Source: a virus. Taken from it: a DNA stretch of 44,516 bases. A program made the translations under genes and the position numbers. Shown here in pieces: positions 23,436 to 31,001 of the stretch (positions are counted from its first letter, which is position 1; each line of letters opens with the position of its first letter). A model generated the notes under the pieces. It made no database searches and was not told where the DNA came from. It saw only the letters and a list, made by a program, of their open reading frames with translations. The stretch spans positions 1 through 44,516 of IMG/VR virus record IMGVR_UViG_3300047462_000707. The stretch is one strand, 5' to 3'.

Positions 23436-24278
23436 ATGACGCAATACACGTTTTCGCTCGATCTGCCGTCGAATGGCGATATCAAGAAGGTCGTCGACGG
23501 TGCCGTACTGCCCAGGATCACCCAGGCAGTACACGCCATTGCCCAGCAGGCGCGCGTCAACTGGCAGGAAGCAGTAATGCAGGCGCGGATATGGAGCGGC
23601 GAAAAAATCCCTTATGTCGCGTCGATCAAGATGGAGATGACCGGAGCGCTTTCTGCGTTAGTGAGCACGGACTACAAGTACGCCGACGAGATTGAAACGG
23701 GACGGCCGCCGCGCGACCTGAAGAAGATGCTCGACACCAGCAGCAAGGTACGTCGCACGAAGGACGGGCGACGCTTTCTGGTCATTCCCATGCGCCACAA
23801 CACGCCGGGCAGCGAGGCGCTTGCGCCGGCCATGCCCACGGACGTCTACCAGATGGCGAAGGGGTTGTCCGCCAGTTCGGTCACCGGAAGTGGAACGCGA
23901 CCATCCGGGGAAGTGACCATCCTATCTAACAAGAGGGGCATGCGCGCAGCGAACACGCAAACACCCTACCTTTCACATATCAAGAGTGGCGGCCACTACC
24001 TCGTCAACAAGAGCAGCTATGCCTGGGGTGGCCGTCTGACGCCGGCAATGCTGCAGGGACAGTCGAAGGTGAATCAGCAGAGATATGCAGGCATGACGCG
24101 ATTCAAAACCTCGACCGGCGGATCAAGCTATTTGACCTTCAGGATCATGATGGAAGGATCGCCTGGTTGGGTTATCCCTGCGCAACCAGGAAAATTTCTC
24201 GCAAGGCAAGTCGTAAATAGCTTGGCGCCGGTGGTGGGGAAAATAATTACGGAGGCTTTGAAGCACTCTGCAGATTAG
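23436..24278 (+). CDS. Tail-completion/minor structural protein on the opposite strand
   Basis: A 280-residue protein starting MTQYTFSLDLPSN at 23436 with a strong GGGAGGA ribosome binding site; the longer upstream frame runs antisense through the neighbouring gene. The stretch YADEIETGRPPRDLKKMLDTSSKVRRTKDGRRFLVIPMRHNTPG (about 90-132) is of the kind seen in HK97 gp10/virion-morphogenesis proteins that complete head-tail joining. It is transcribed against the rest of the morphogenesis genes, which is unusual for such a gene. It could have its own promoter. The product family is inferred. Confidence 0.6.
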   Translation: MTQYTFSLDLPSNGDIKKVVDGAVLPRITQAVHAIAQQARVNWQEAVMQARIWSGEKIPYVASIKMEMTGALSALVSTDYKYADEIETGRPPRDLKKMLDTSSKVRRTKDGRRFLVIPMRHNTPGSEALAPAMPTDVYQMAKGLSASSVTGSGTRPSGEVTILSNKRGMRAANTQTPYLSHIKSGGHYLVNKSSYAWGGRLTPAMLQGQSKVNQQRYAGMTRFKTSTGGSSYLTFRIMMEGSPGWVIPAQPGKFLARQVVNSLAPVVGKIITEALKHSAD

Positions 24279-24331
24279 CAATTCATTCCTGGAAATGCAG
24301 TAGGCACTCGAATCCAAGGCACAAGGTTAAA

Positions 24332-25315
24332 CTAGAACGTATATTGCACCATATGATGATCGCGAAACCCCACATCCGCCGTCCCAACCTTTCCAAAAAC
24401 ACCATCGAGTCCGACCTCAGCGAGCAAGCCCGTATATCCGGCACCTTTCACCTTTTTCGAAATTAGATCAGTTTTCGTGATATCTGAATCGACAAATTCT
24501 TTATTGAATTTCTTGTGCTTGATGAAATAATTAATCAAGGCGGCTTCCGTTGCCTCTGTTGCAGTTTCTATGCTCAATTCAGATTCGTCACGATGTATAA
24601 AGCTGAACCCTTCAATACTTTCGTGATTGAGAAACGATTTATCGATCTCCAAAAAATAGACAAGAAACTCATCGTCCTGCTTCACGTGTTCCGTGAGAAG
24701 CCCCCACTTATTATGATCGTATATCCGGCGCCACGTATCGTCATTGCTCTTCCCGATATAAAGAATTTCAAGCGGCTGCAGGCAGTCAACATCGAATGCA
24801 TTGATAATCTGGTGTATCCCTATCCGCATTTCCGGCATGCGCCCTTGGGAAATGCTGTGATATAGCGCGCACCTAATGGCGAGCTTATCTGCGGTCGAAT
24901 TCTCCACATTGACGTGCGATACCTCAATGTATTTTTGGTCGTTACTCATCCCCGCCGCAGCAGGCCCTCCCCACTGTTTCATGCAGTAGTCAGTCAGCTC
25001 GGTAACAGTTTTGAATTTTTCCTTCAACAATTGCTGCCCATGAAGCATGCGAGCGGTATCAAATGCAACGGCGTGAGATTTGCCGGCAACTTCGACTTTT
25101 CCACGGATTGTATAATTTCTCCCGATTTCAAATGACTTGGGCAGGAAACTGACCTTCTTCGTTCTGACGATGAAATACAACGTCGCCTGATGGCGATTAA
25201 ATTCACTGATGCGATATTTCGCATCATCATCGTAAATCGAAGACTTCGGGAAAAATTGAAACTTCTTTACGTATGTATGAAGAATCTTTTCCAAGTCATT
25301 TCTCCCTATCGACAA
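24332..25315 (-). CDS. AT-rich accessory protein with GIY-YIG-like nuclease motif
   Basis: A 327-residue protein, Lys/Ile/Asp-rich and much lower in GC than its neighbours. Residues 183-270 resemble the second half of a GIY-YIG nuclease: LEILYIGKS (183-190), Arg196/197 and His201 (WRRIYDH), and Glu254/257 before a helix (TEATEAALINYFIKHKKFN). The N terminal 180 residues are of unknown type. The frame opens at TTG 25315; a better supported start is TTG 25294, seven bases after GGGAG. It sits between connector and tail genes and looks like an acquired cargo gene. Nuclease activity is inferred from a short motif. Confidence 0.6.
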   Translation of the reverse strand: MSIGRNDLEKILHTYVKKFQFFPKSSIYDDDAKYRISEFNRHQATLYFIVRTKKVSFLPKSFEIGRNYTIRGKVEVAGKSHAVAFDTARMLHGQQLLKEKFKTVTELTDYCMKQWGGPAAAGMSNDQKYIEVSHVNVENSTADKLAIRCALYHSISQGRMPEMRIGIHQIINAFDVDCLQPLEILYIGKSNDDTWRRIYDHNKWGLLTEHVKQDDEFLVYFLEIDKSFLNHESIEGFSFIHRDESELSIETATEATEAALINYFIKHKKFNKEFVDSDITKTDLISKKVKGAGYTGLLAEVGLDGVFGKVGTADVGFRDHHMVQYTF

Positions 25316-25448
25316 AGGACGAAGTGCCTGCGCAAATCGTCGCGAATCTACATGCTTCGTTGATCAAATTCGGCCTATGGTTTCGATACCGCGATGGCAG
25401 TGTCGAATCTTTTACAACGCATTGACGCCATGGATCAGGCTATCAAGC

Positions 25449-25465
25449 TTGACATACCATGTCAA
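25449..25465. promoter_or_regulatory. Dyad TTGACAT-ACC-ATGTCAA, possible operator/promoter
   Basis: A perfect 7-base inverted repeat with 3-base spacer, about 135-170 bases upstream of the accessory gene's start. On the minus strand it begins with TTGACA, a consensus -35, but the box 17 bases on (TAGCCT, 25437-25442) is a poor -10. A repressor-type operator is plausible. Confidence 0.35.
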
Positions 25466-25514
25466 CTCTTCTTGAAATATCTGTTTGACATCTTTGGAAG
25501 TTACGTCAGTTGGA

Positions 25515-26153
25515 CTAACGATTGAACAGGTCGAAATCACGCAACACTATCCGCTTAGGAAGCGGCGAGCCGCTTTGCATATTCCGGTTCGAGGCAAAAT
25601 CGCCATAGCAAAAATACTCCAGCAACTTCGTCCCCGACACTGTGTATTTCGCGCCGGCAGGCGGAGTGCCTCCGTTCGGCCAAGACAACATACCGTTCGC
25701 TGCAACTAGCGGGATACCGCCGTCGATAGTCAAAGTGCCATCCTGCATCAACCAGAATACACGGTCAATGGACGCCACGGTCATCAGCAGCCTTTCACCC
25801 TGTGCTCCGTGGGTCAGTACAACAGAAAATGCATTCGTCGCGTTCAACGCCGTCACCCGATCAAACTGACCAATCCCATACATCGGCGAATCGCTACCGA
25901 TCGTCATCACCACATCGCCACTCTCGTAGACGCCGAACTGCGCCCATTCGCGCTGCATCTTTGCGCCGGCCATGCCGGCGACGCCATTGATCGGTGCATT
26001 CCATTGCCGTCCCTTGCCGGCACACAGCGGGCACGACGGTCTGGCCGCACCCGAGTGCGGATCAATACAAGGACAGGCATAGGATTTGCGCCAGGCATAC
26101 TGTTGCCCGATGGCGGCCAGGTGCGCATTGAACGCCGCCGGCGAGAACTGCAC
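25515..26153 (-). CDS. Head-tail connector-region protein with Cys4 metal-binding motif
   Basis: A 212-residue protein with CPC-x11-CPLC (Cys27, Cys29, Cys41, Cys44) embedded in ACPCIDPHSGAARPSCPLCAGKG, a small zinc-ribbon-like element seen in some phage structural proteins. The remainder is beta-rich. GTG start at 26153 overlaps the stop of the previous connector gene (TAGTG), so it is coupled. Position between gp6-like connector and tail genes suggests a head-completion or stopper role. Function not certain. Confidence 0.6.
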   Translation of the reverse strand: MQFSPAAFNAHLAAIGQQYAWRKSYACPCIDPHSGAARPSCPLCAGKGRQWNAPINGVAGMAGAKMQREWAQFGVYESGDVVMTIGSDSPMYGIGQFDRVTALNATNAFSVVLTHGAQGERLLMTVASIDRVFWLMQDGTLTIDGGIPLVAANGMLSWPNGGTPPAGAKYTVSGTKLLEYFCYGDFASNRNMQSGSPLPKRIVLRDFDLFNR

Positions 26154-26914
26154 TACAATACGCCGAAGGTCAAGCCGTTGATGCGCTGGCGCAGGTTTTC
26201 CAGATCGGCATCGATGGCGTCCTGGTATTTCGCAGTATCCATGCTCATCGACTGCGACAACCCGTCGGCCGATATCGATCCCGACTGCGGGATGAAGGCG
26301 TCGAGCAGGATGCGCAATACCGCCAGGCGTAAAACGAGGTTGCGTACGTCGCGAAACGTCGAATGTTGCGGCGTCAGGCCGGCCGTGTATTTGACGCGGA
26401 TCATCTGCGGCACGGTCCGTCCGAACGTGAACACGTTCATCGCAATGATGGCACCCGGCAATCCGCCCGCCGTCGGTGCCGCCGTAAATTGAAGGATGGC
26501 GCTTTTATAGTCGGGATAAATCCAGTCCGGCGGCACGATGTACACCGTCTCATTCAATCCTGGATAGACGAATTTCACCTCCTGCACCGAAATCAGCGGC
26601 CGTAAATTCAACTGCAGGGTATCCCACTGCCACAAGCCCTGAAATCCGCCGCCGTCATAGCCTGGCTCAACCAGGTAGGGGCTGTCACCCAGTGCGGCCA
26701 ACTCGTCCGGCGTTGGCCCGCCGACAGAAAACACCCTGGTCGGCTCCAAGGGCACGGCAAGGCGCCGCGCCACTTCTTCCTCGGCCGCCAGAACCTGGCT
26801 CCACAGGTAGGCGTCGGCAAGCGTCGCGCCGTTGAAGTAGGTAGCCGGCACCAAAGCAAGCTTACCACCCCGCAATTCGGCGAGCGTCGCCGCCTGATCG
26901 GTAAAAATCGTCAC
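26153..26914 (-). CDS. Head-tail connector (gp6-like adaptor candidate)
   Basis: A 253-residue protein: helical N part with YLWSQVLAAEEEVARRLAVPLEPTRV (about 37-62), a central beta part (VQEVKFVYPGLNETVYIVPPDWIYPDY), and a C-terminal helical region (DVRNLVLRLAVLRILLDAF). This layout resembles portal-adaptor connectors. The start is GTG at 26914 (GTG ACG), with no clear ribosome binding site. It follows capsid genes and overlaps the Cys4 protein gene. Confidence 0.6.
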   Translation of the reverse strand: MTIFTDQAATLAELRGGKLALVPATYFNGATLADAYLWSQVLAAEEEVARRLAVPLEPTRVFSVGGPTPDELAALGDSPYLVEPGYDGGGFQGLWQWDTLQLNLRPLISVQEVKFVYPGLNETVYIVPPDWIYPDYKSAILQFTAAPTAGGLPGAIIAMNVFTFGRTVPQMIRVKYTAGLTPQHSTFRDVRNLVLRLAVLRILLDAFIPQSGSISADGLSQSMSMDTAKYQDAIDADLENLRQRINGLTFGVL

Positions 26915-26935
26915 GCGGATTCCGACGCCCCGGTT

Positions 26936-27193
26936 TTACTCGACCGGATCGAGCGGTGCAATTGGATTGGCAACCGGATAGTTTGGTACACCGTTGTCCG
27001 CGACGAAACCGTGAGTGGTGAGGCCGGCTTCCGCATCGAGTTTCGCCAGCGTCCCGCTATAGGCAGTCGTCAAAGCGGCGAGTTGTTGATCTTGCGCATT
27101 GACGCGGGCAATCAGCTCGGCAAGCAGGTCGCCCAACATCACGCGTTGAGCGATCGGCATGCTTCTGTTCAAATGGTCTTGATTGAATCCCAT
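26936..27193 (-). CDS. Small coiled-coil protein downstream of the capsid gene
   Basis: An 85-residue protein with a helical coiled-coil stretch (GDLLAELIARVNAQDQQLAALTTAYSGTLAKLDAE, about 21-55) and a Pro/Asn-rich tail. No clear Shine-Dalgarno precedes the ATG. Location suggests a capsid-related small protein. Family not recognised. Confidence 0.6.
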   Translation of the reverse strand: MGFNQDHLNRSMPIAQRVMLGDLLAELIARVNAQDQQLAALTTAYSGTLAKLDAEAGLTTHGFVADNGVPNYPVANPIAPLDPVE

Positions 27194-27249
27194 GGGTTTC
27201 GTCTGTCCGGTTTGTCGTTCTGGCTATTGGTATTGCTTGTTGGTCCTGC

Positions 27250-27468
27250 TTATTTCTTCTTGATCGTGAGCTTTGGCCGGACAGCCGGCGCGCCGCTGGT
27301 CCCAGTCGCCGGTACCTCGGCATGATCGATGTAACCATCGATCCGAAGGAAGGCGTCGGCGCGATCCTGCTCGATTTCTTCCGACACCACACCCAGTTCG
27401 TGCGGCACGAACGCCACGCCGCTGATCGACGCCGAGGCGTTCGGCAAGGTGCAAATGACTTTCGGCAT
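27250..27468 (-). CDS. Small protein directly after the major capsid gene
   Basis: A 72-residue protein starting MPKVICTLPNASASISGVAF at 27468, two bases after the capsid stop codon, ending in KKK. The frame is open far into the capsid gene, but this ATG gives a natural coupled start. It looks like a small beta-hairpin protein with a basic end; a capsid decoration or head-closure accessory is possible. Not recognised. Confidence 0.55.
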   Translation of the reverse strand: MPKVICTLPNASASISGVAFVPHELGVVSEEIEQDRADAFLRIDGYIDHAEVPATGTSGAPAVRPKLTIKKK

Positions 27469-27470
27469 CG

Positions 27471-28946
27471 CTAGCCAAACGGCTTCCACTTCGCGCCATT
27501 GGGCACGATGTTGACGATGACGGCGTGCTGCGCCCGTTTGGTAATCCGCAGATAGCCGCAGATCATCTGGAGCCAGGGGATGATCGGGCTGTTGACCGCC
27601 GCCATGGGGATTTTCATCATGGGGAGGAACTGGCGCCAGGCGATGGCATGGTCCGAGGGCAAGAGGTTCAAAACGAAGGCCGAGGTCGAGCCTGGCAGCA
27701 TGCGGTTCTTGTCGACGTAGGTCGTCGTGGCAGCGTTGGTGGCTTTCGGTACGCGGTCCATCTCGCGCAAGTCCCACAGGTTGTTCGTGCCGTTCATGCG
27801 GCTGCGGTAGATCACGTATCCGGTCTCGGTACCGCCGGCGGACGCGCCGATCACAATCGAAACCTGCTGGCCGGCCGCGACTGCCACCTGGGCCGACAAC
27901 ACGCCCGCCGATTCGCCGTTCTGGTTGATGCCGGTGACGAAATAGTAGTAGTTGCCGGCCTGCCCCGCCGTCCAGGCCGAATCCGCGTCGCCCGCTCCTG
28001 CAGTCAGCACGACACTGGTCGGCATGAAGCTCACGTTGGCGGCGGCCACGGCCGCATGGATCTGGTTGCGGATCTGGAACGGTTTCTTGAGCTTTTCGTC
28101 GCGGATGAAGACGTCGTTGCGTGTCTTGATTTCGCCGTAGCTGGTTTGCACGCCGGCCACGTGCGTGCCGCGCACGGTGGCGTTGGCATTGGCGTTCAAT
28201 GCAATGCGGAAGGCCGGATCGAGGTCCATGTTCAGGTCGGTCTGCACCGACGGCGGCAAGAAAATGTCGGTCGCGCGGCCGAACGAGCCGAAGCCGAAGA
28301 TGTTTTCCGCCGCCTTGGCGATGGGGTCGATGTTCGACAAGGCTTGGCCGGCCATGTCGATGATGTTGTCCGTGCTTTGCAGCGTCTCCAGCTGGCGCCG
28401 GATGCCGGGAAACGACAATGGGCACACCGTGTCGTCACCCTCGAACAAGCCGACCTCGATGTCGGTCAGGAGCTGCTTGGTGCCGTTGGTGGTTTCCAGC
28501 GTGATGGCATCAACGATATTGTTTTGCGCGCTCAACACCACCGGAACCTTGCGGTAGGTGGTCATGTACTTGACCATGCCGACCATGCGGTTGTATTCGC
28601 CGTTGGTTTCCATCGCCGGGCCATCCTGCGCATTGAAGGTGCCGCCGAAGAACCCACCGATACTGTGCTGCTCGGTCCATTCGTCGAGCACCGCCGTGGC
28701 CTTGGGTTTGGCCAGCATGTTGAACAGGGCGAAGTGCTGGTTGTCCTGCACCGTGGCCTGCATGGTGGTGTCGAGCGACTGGATCCGCAGGGCGCTGCCG
28801 CCGGTCAAGGTGGCGACGTCGGAGCCGTAACCGGCCTCAAGCGACTTCTGTAACGCTTCGAAATCCGCGTTGCCCATATGGCCGGCGATCGATATGCCAG
28901 ACGCAGCGCCGCCGGCACCGCCGGTGTTCAATAATTGTTCAAGCAT
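27471..28946 (-). CDS. Major capsid protein
   Basis: A 491-residue protein following protease and scaffold genes. N terminus: flexible Gly/Ala region, then AGYGSDVATLTGGSALR (38-54) and LDTTMQATVQDNQHFALFNML, a stretch of the kind found in HK97-fold capsid proteins of some myoviruses. The central part (about 60-310) is the shell domain. Residues about 320-390 resemble an FN3/Ig-like insert (GNYYYFVTGINQNGESAGVL ... TGYVIYRSRMNG), followed by the rest of the shell domain. A ribosome binding site (GAGAAG) precedes ATG 28946. It is the most abundant head protein expected. Confidence 0.87.
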   Translation of the reverse strand: MLEQLLNTGGAGGAASGISIAGHMGNADFEALQKSLEAGYGSDVATLTGGSALRIQSLDTTMQATVQDNQHFALFNMLAKPKATAVLDEWTEQHSIGGFFGGTFNAQDGPAMETNGEYNRMVGMVKYMTTYRKVPVVLSAQNNIVDAITLETTNGTKQLLTDIEVGLFEGDDTVCPLSFPGIRRQLETLQSTDNIIDMAGQALSNIDPIAKAAENIFGFGSFGRATDIFLPPSVQTDLNMDLDPAFRIALNANANATVRGTHVAGVQTSYGEIKTRNDVFIRDEKLKKPFQIRNQIHAAVAAANVSFMPTSVVLTAGAGDADSAWTAGQAGNYYYFVTGINQNGESAGVLSAQVAVAAGQQVSIVIGASAGGTETGYVIYRSRMNGTNNLWDLREMDRVPKATNAATTTYVDKNRMLPGSTSAFVLNLLPSDHAIAWRQFLPMMKIPMAAVNSPIIPWLQMICGYLRITKRAQHAVIVNIVPNGAKWKPFG

Positions 28947-29000
28947 GGCTTCTCTGTTTTCTCCTTGGTTCCTACTTGTTGTCGGCCTGCTGTCGGTTCG

Positions 29001-29714
29001 TCAGTTGCATACCCTGGCGACCAGTTCGGGATCGACCGCGATCCCCATGCGTATGCGGTTTTCGATGCCGGATGCTTCCAGGCCGGTGATCCGGCCGGCT
29101 TTCATGGCGCCCAAGGCCTTGGCGATCAGTTCTTCGCCGCCCATGGCGGCAGGCTGGGACTTGGCAACCGTCTCCAGCTGCGGCTTGTCGGCGACAGTGA
29201 GTACGCTGACCCGGCCGCGCCCGGTCTTGCCCAAGGCGTCGACCCTGGCCTGCAGCGACTTGATCAAATCGCCTTGGTCTTTCAATTGCACCGATTGCGC
29301 AGAGACCAGGTCGACGGCAGCATTCAAGGACTTGAGGACTTGCGCTTCGTTCTGCTTTTGCGCGGATTCGGCGGCTTGTACACGCTCGTTGAGCGATTTG
29401 ATCAATTCAGCACCGTCGAAGGCTTCCATTTCGGTACCGTCGTCCAGGGTCAGCCGGAACGATTTGGCAACAGGCTCGTCCTGGTTCGTTTCGCCGCCTT
29501 GGTCGCCTTTAGGCTTGTCCCCTTCCCCATCACCTTCGCCCGCGTCCGCGTCGTCGCCTTCGTCACTGTCTTCTGCCTCGGGGCCGGCCTTGGCCGCCAG
29601 GCTTTGGTCGCCGCTGGCGTTATCGCCACCCGGTTTCTTATTGCCGGCGGCCGGTAGTGATTTGGCCAGTGTCGCGGCCTGCGCGATCCTTCCCAGTAAC
29701 TGCTCGAAACTCAT
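29001..29714 (-). CDS. Scaffold-like acidic coiled-coil protein
   Basis: A 237-residue protein with a highly acidic, disordered segment (about 45-80, Asp/Glu/Gly-rich), and a long coiled coil (about 105-165, SLNERVQAAESAQKQNEAQV and LKDQGDLIKSLQARVDAL). It lies between protease and capsid, as scaffolds do. ATG 29714 has a strong AAGGAG ribosome binding site and overlaps the protease stop (ATGA). The function is from context and composition. Confidence 0.75.
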   Translation of the reverse strand: MSFEQLLGRIAQAATLAKSLPAAGNKKPGGDNASGDQSLAAKAGPEAEDSDEGDDADAGEGDGEGDKPKGDQGGETNQDEPVAKSFRLTLDDGTEMEAFDGAELIKSLNERVQAAESAQKQNEAQVLKSLNAAVDLVSAQSVQLKDQGDLIKSLQARVDALGKTGRGRVSVLTVADKPQLETVAKSQPAAMGGEELIAKALGAMKAGRITGLEASGIENRIRMGIAVDPELVARVCN

Positions 29715-30682
29715 GTGTTCTCCTTCTGTGTGCGTTCTTGCATCCCGCGTTGTAAATCGTCGAGAAACCGTTCGACGTATTCGGATGCGACCGACCTGGA
29801 AAGCTGGAAACGCGAACTGGCTTCCAGGACCATGTCCTTGACGCCGTGCGAGACTTCCCCCGTCATGACCAGTTGCGCGAACCGGTCGCGGAAATTCCAG
29901 TAGGCGAGGACACCGCCGTTATCCATCCCAGCGGCGTCGCCGTTTCCCTGACGAAGGGCGGATCCGCCTGTCAGAGTCGCGGAATCGGTTCCGTAGCCGG
30001 CGGTCAAGGTCTTGCGCAAATCGAGTCCCTGAGCACTCCAGGACTTCGCCAATACGCCGATGGGGATGGTCGATACCTCTGGGACATCCGGGTTGACGGG
30101 GGTCTTGCTGAAACCGATATTGGTCCAGCGCACTTTTTTGATCACGGGGTAGGCCGCGCCAGTGGAAGCATCGATTGCGGTACTTTTTTCCAGGACGGCG
30201 CCACCGACCGAGGGATACCAGACTTGCGGCGGGTTCAATTCGGTCAGCGAGGACCAGAACAGGTTGGCCTTTTCGGCCGCAGGGCCGATCCCGGAACTGA
30301 TGTGTCCCTTGACGAACATGCGTTTGCCGTCGATACGGGCGTCCACCGGGCGGCCGATCTCGAACCATTCGTAGTTCGGAATGCCGGGCCAATTCTTCGC
30401 CGGGTTCGGTTTGCCGATCTGCGTGTAATGGTCGAGATCGAGGTTGCCGTATTTGAGGTAATAGTCAGCGGAATCGGCGAGCGCCTGCGCCAGGATCACT
30501 TCGTTCTGATAGTCGCGCGCCTCGTTTGATGCTTCCAGGTAGACGAAGCGCTGGCCGCCTTCGGTTACCGGCTGGGCCTTGAGCACGTGCGAGATACTGA
30601 TATGCGACGGCAGTGAATCGAGCAGCGCCTGGTGGCGAAGTTCGATGGGGTGTGCTGCCATGTCCGAGTTCATGACCGCCAT
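29711..30682 (-). CDS. Prohead protease
   Basis: A 323-residue protein from ATG 30682 (MAVMNSD); the in-frame ATG at 30673 is an alternative. The serine-protease core has a His85 context (NLDLDHYTQIG, 80-90) and a candidate Ser158 (WYPSVGGAVLEK), with the IGRPVDARIDGKRMFVKGH strand pair between, as in HK97/T4-type prohead proteases. The C part carries TAGYGTDSATLTGGSALR (227-244), nearly the same as capsid residues 38-54, suggesting a shared cleavage or assembly peptide. It matures the prohead by removing scaffold and N termini. It overlaps the scaffold gene. Confidence 0.82.
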   Translation of the reverse strand: MAVMNSDMAAHPIELRHQALLDSLPSHISISHVLKAQPVTEGGQRFVYLEASNEARDYQNEVILAQALADSADYYLKYGNLDLDHYTQIGKPNPAKNWPGIPNYEWFEIGRPVDARIDGKRMFVKGHISSGIGPAAEKANLFWSSLTELNPPQVWYPSVGGAVLEKSTAIDASTGAAYPVIKKVRWTNIGFSKTPVNPDVPEVSTIPIGVLAKSWSAQGLDLRKTLTAGYGTDSATLTGGSALRQGNGDAAGMDNGGVLAYWNFRDRFAQLVMTGEVSHGVKDMVLEASSRFQLSRSVASEYVERFLDDLQRGMQERTQKENT

Positions 30683-30688
30683 GCTGAT

Positions 30689-30696
30689 GTCACGAC
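30689..30696 (-). promoter_or_regulatory. GTCGTGAC element before the protease gene
   Basis: Exact copy ending 6 bases before ATG 30682 and 15 before in-frame ATG 30673, followed by ATCAGCATG. It overlaps the stop region of the preceding small gene. No strong Shine-Dalgarno separates motif and start. Confidence 0.5.
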
Positions 30697-30968
30697 CCGG
30701 ACGACGGCCTCTGTGTATTCGTCGATTGGCTGTTTTGCGCGAGGAGGCGTTGCAAACCGGCACGCTGCATGATCCAGGATTGGTAGGCTTCGGCCTGGCT
30801 ATCGTCGGTGAGTACCCCAGCGTACGAGACGCAGTCGATCAATTTGGATAGGCGCTCGCACTCCGCCTCGGCGGCGGCATAGAGGTTTTGTTGAACGCGG
30901 CGCGCGTGGCGCGATAGCGTCGCATTCTTGCCGACCATGTCGCATAACTTGTCGAACGAAGGCGCCAT
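30690..30968 (-). CDS. Small helical protein upstream of the protease
   Basis: A 92-residue protein, mostly helical with Cys residues (LCDMVGKNATLSRHARRVQQ, AAEAECERLSKLIDCVSY) and a polar tail. The start MAPSFDKL has no Shine-Dalgarno; a GTCGTGAC copy ends 14 bases upstream. It is located between SNF2 protein and protease in the head operon. Family not recognised. Confidence 0.6.
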   Translation of the reverse strand: MAPSFDKLCDMVGKNATLSRHARRVQQNLYAAAEAECERLSKLIDCVSYAGVLTDDSQAEAYQSWIMQRAGLQRLLAQNSQSTNTQRPSSGS

Positions 30969-30982
30969 GGCCGCATTGAAGC

Positions 30983-30990
30983 GTCACGAC
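30983..30990 (-). promoter_or_regulatory. GTCGTGAC element before the 30968 gene
   Basis: Exact copy ending 14 bases before ATG 30968, in the 33-base gap after the SNF2 gene's stop. Same spacing as the copy at 35594. Confidence 0.5.
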
Positions 30991-31001
30991 GGACCGCAGC
31001 T

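Noticed and set aside
27250-28425. A 391-codon minus-strand frame overlapping the capsid gene
   Set aside because: Arg/His/Pro-rich shadow in its first 300 codons; only the last 72 codons after the capsid stop are accepted as a gene.
27525-28853. A 442-codon plus-strand open frame
   Set aside because: Fully antisense to the major capsid gene; His/Val/Gly-rich shadow composition.
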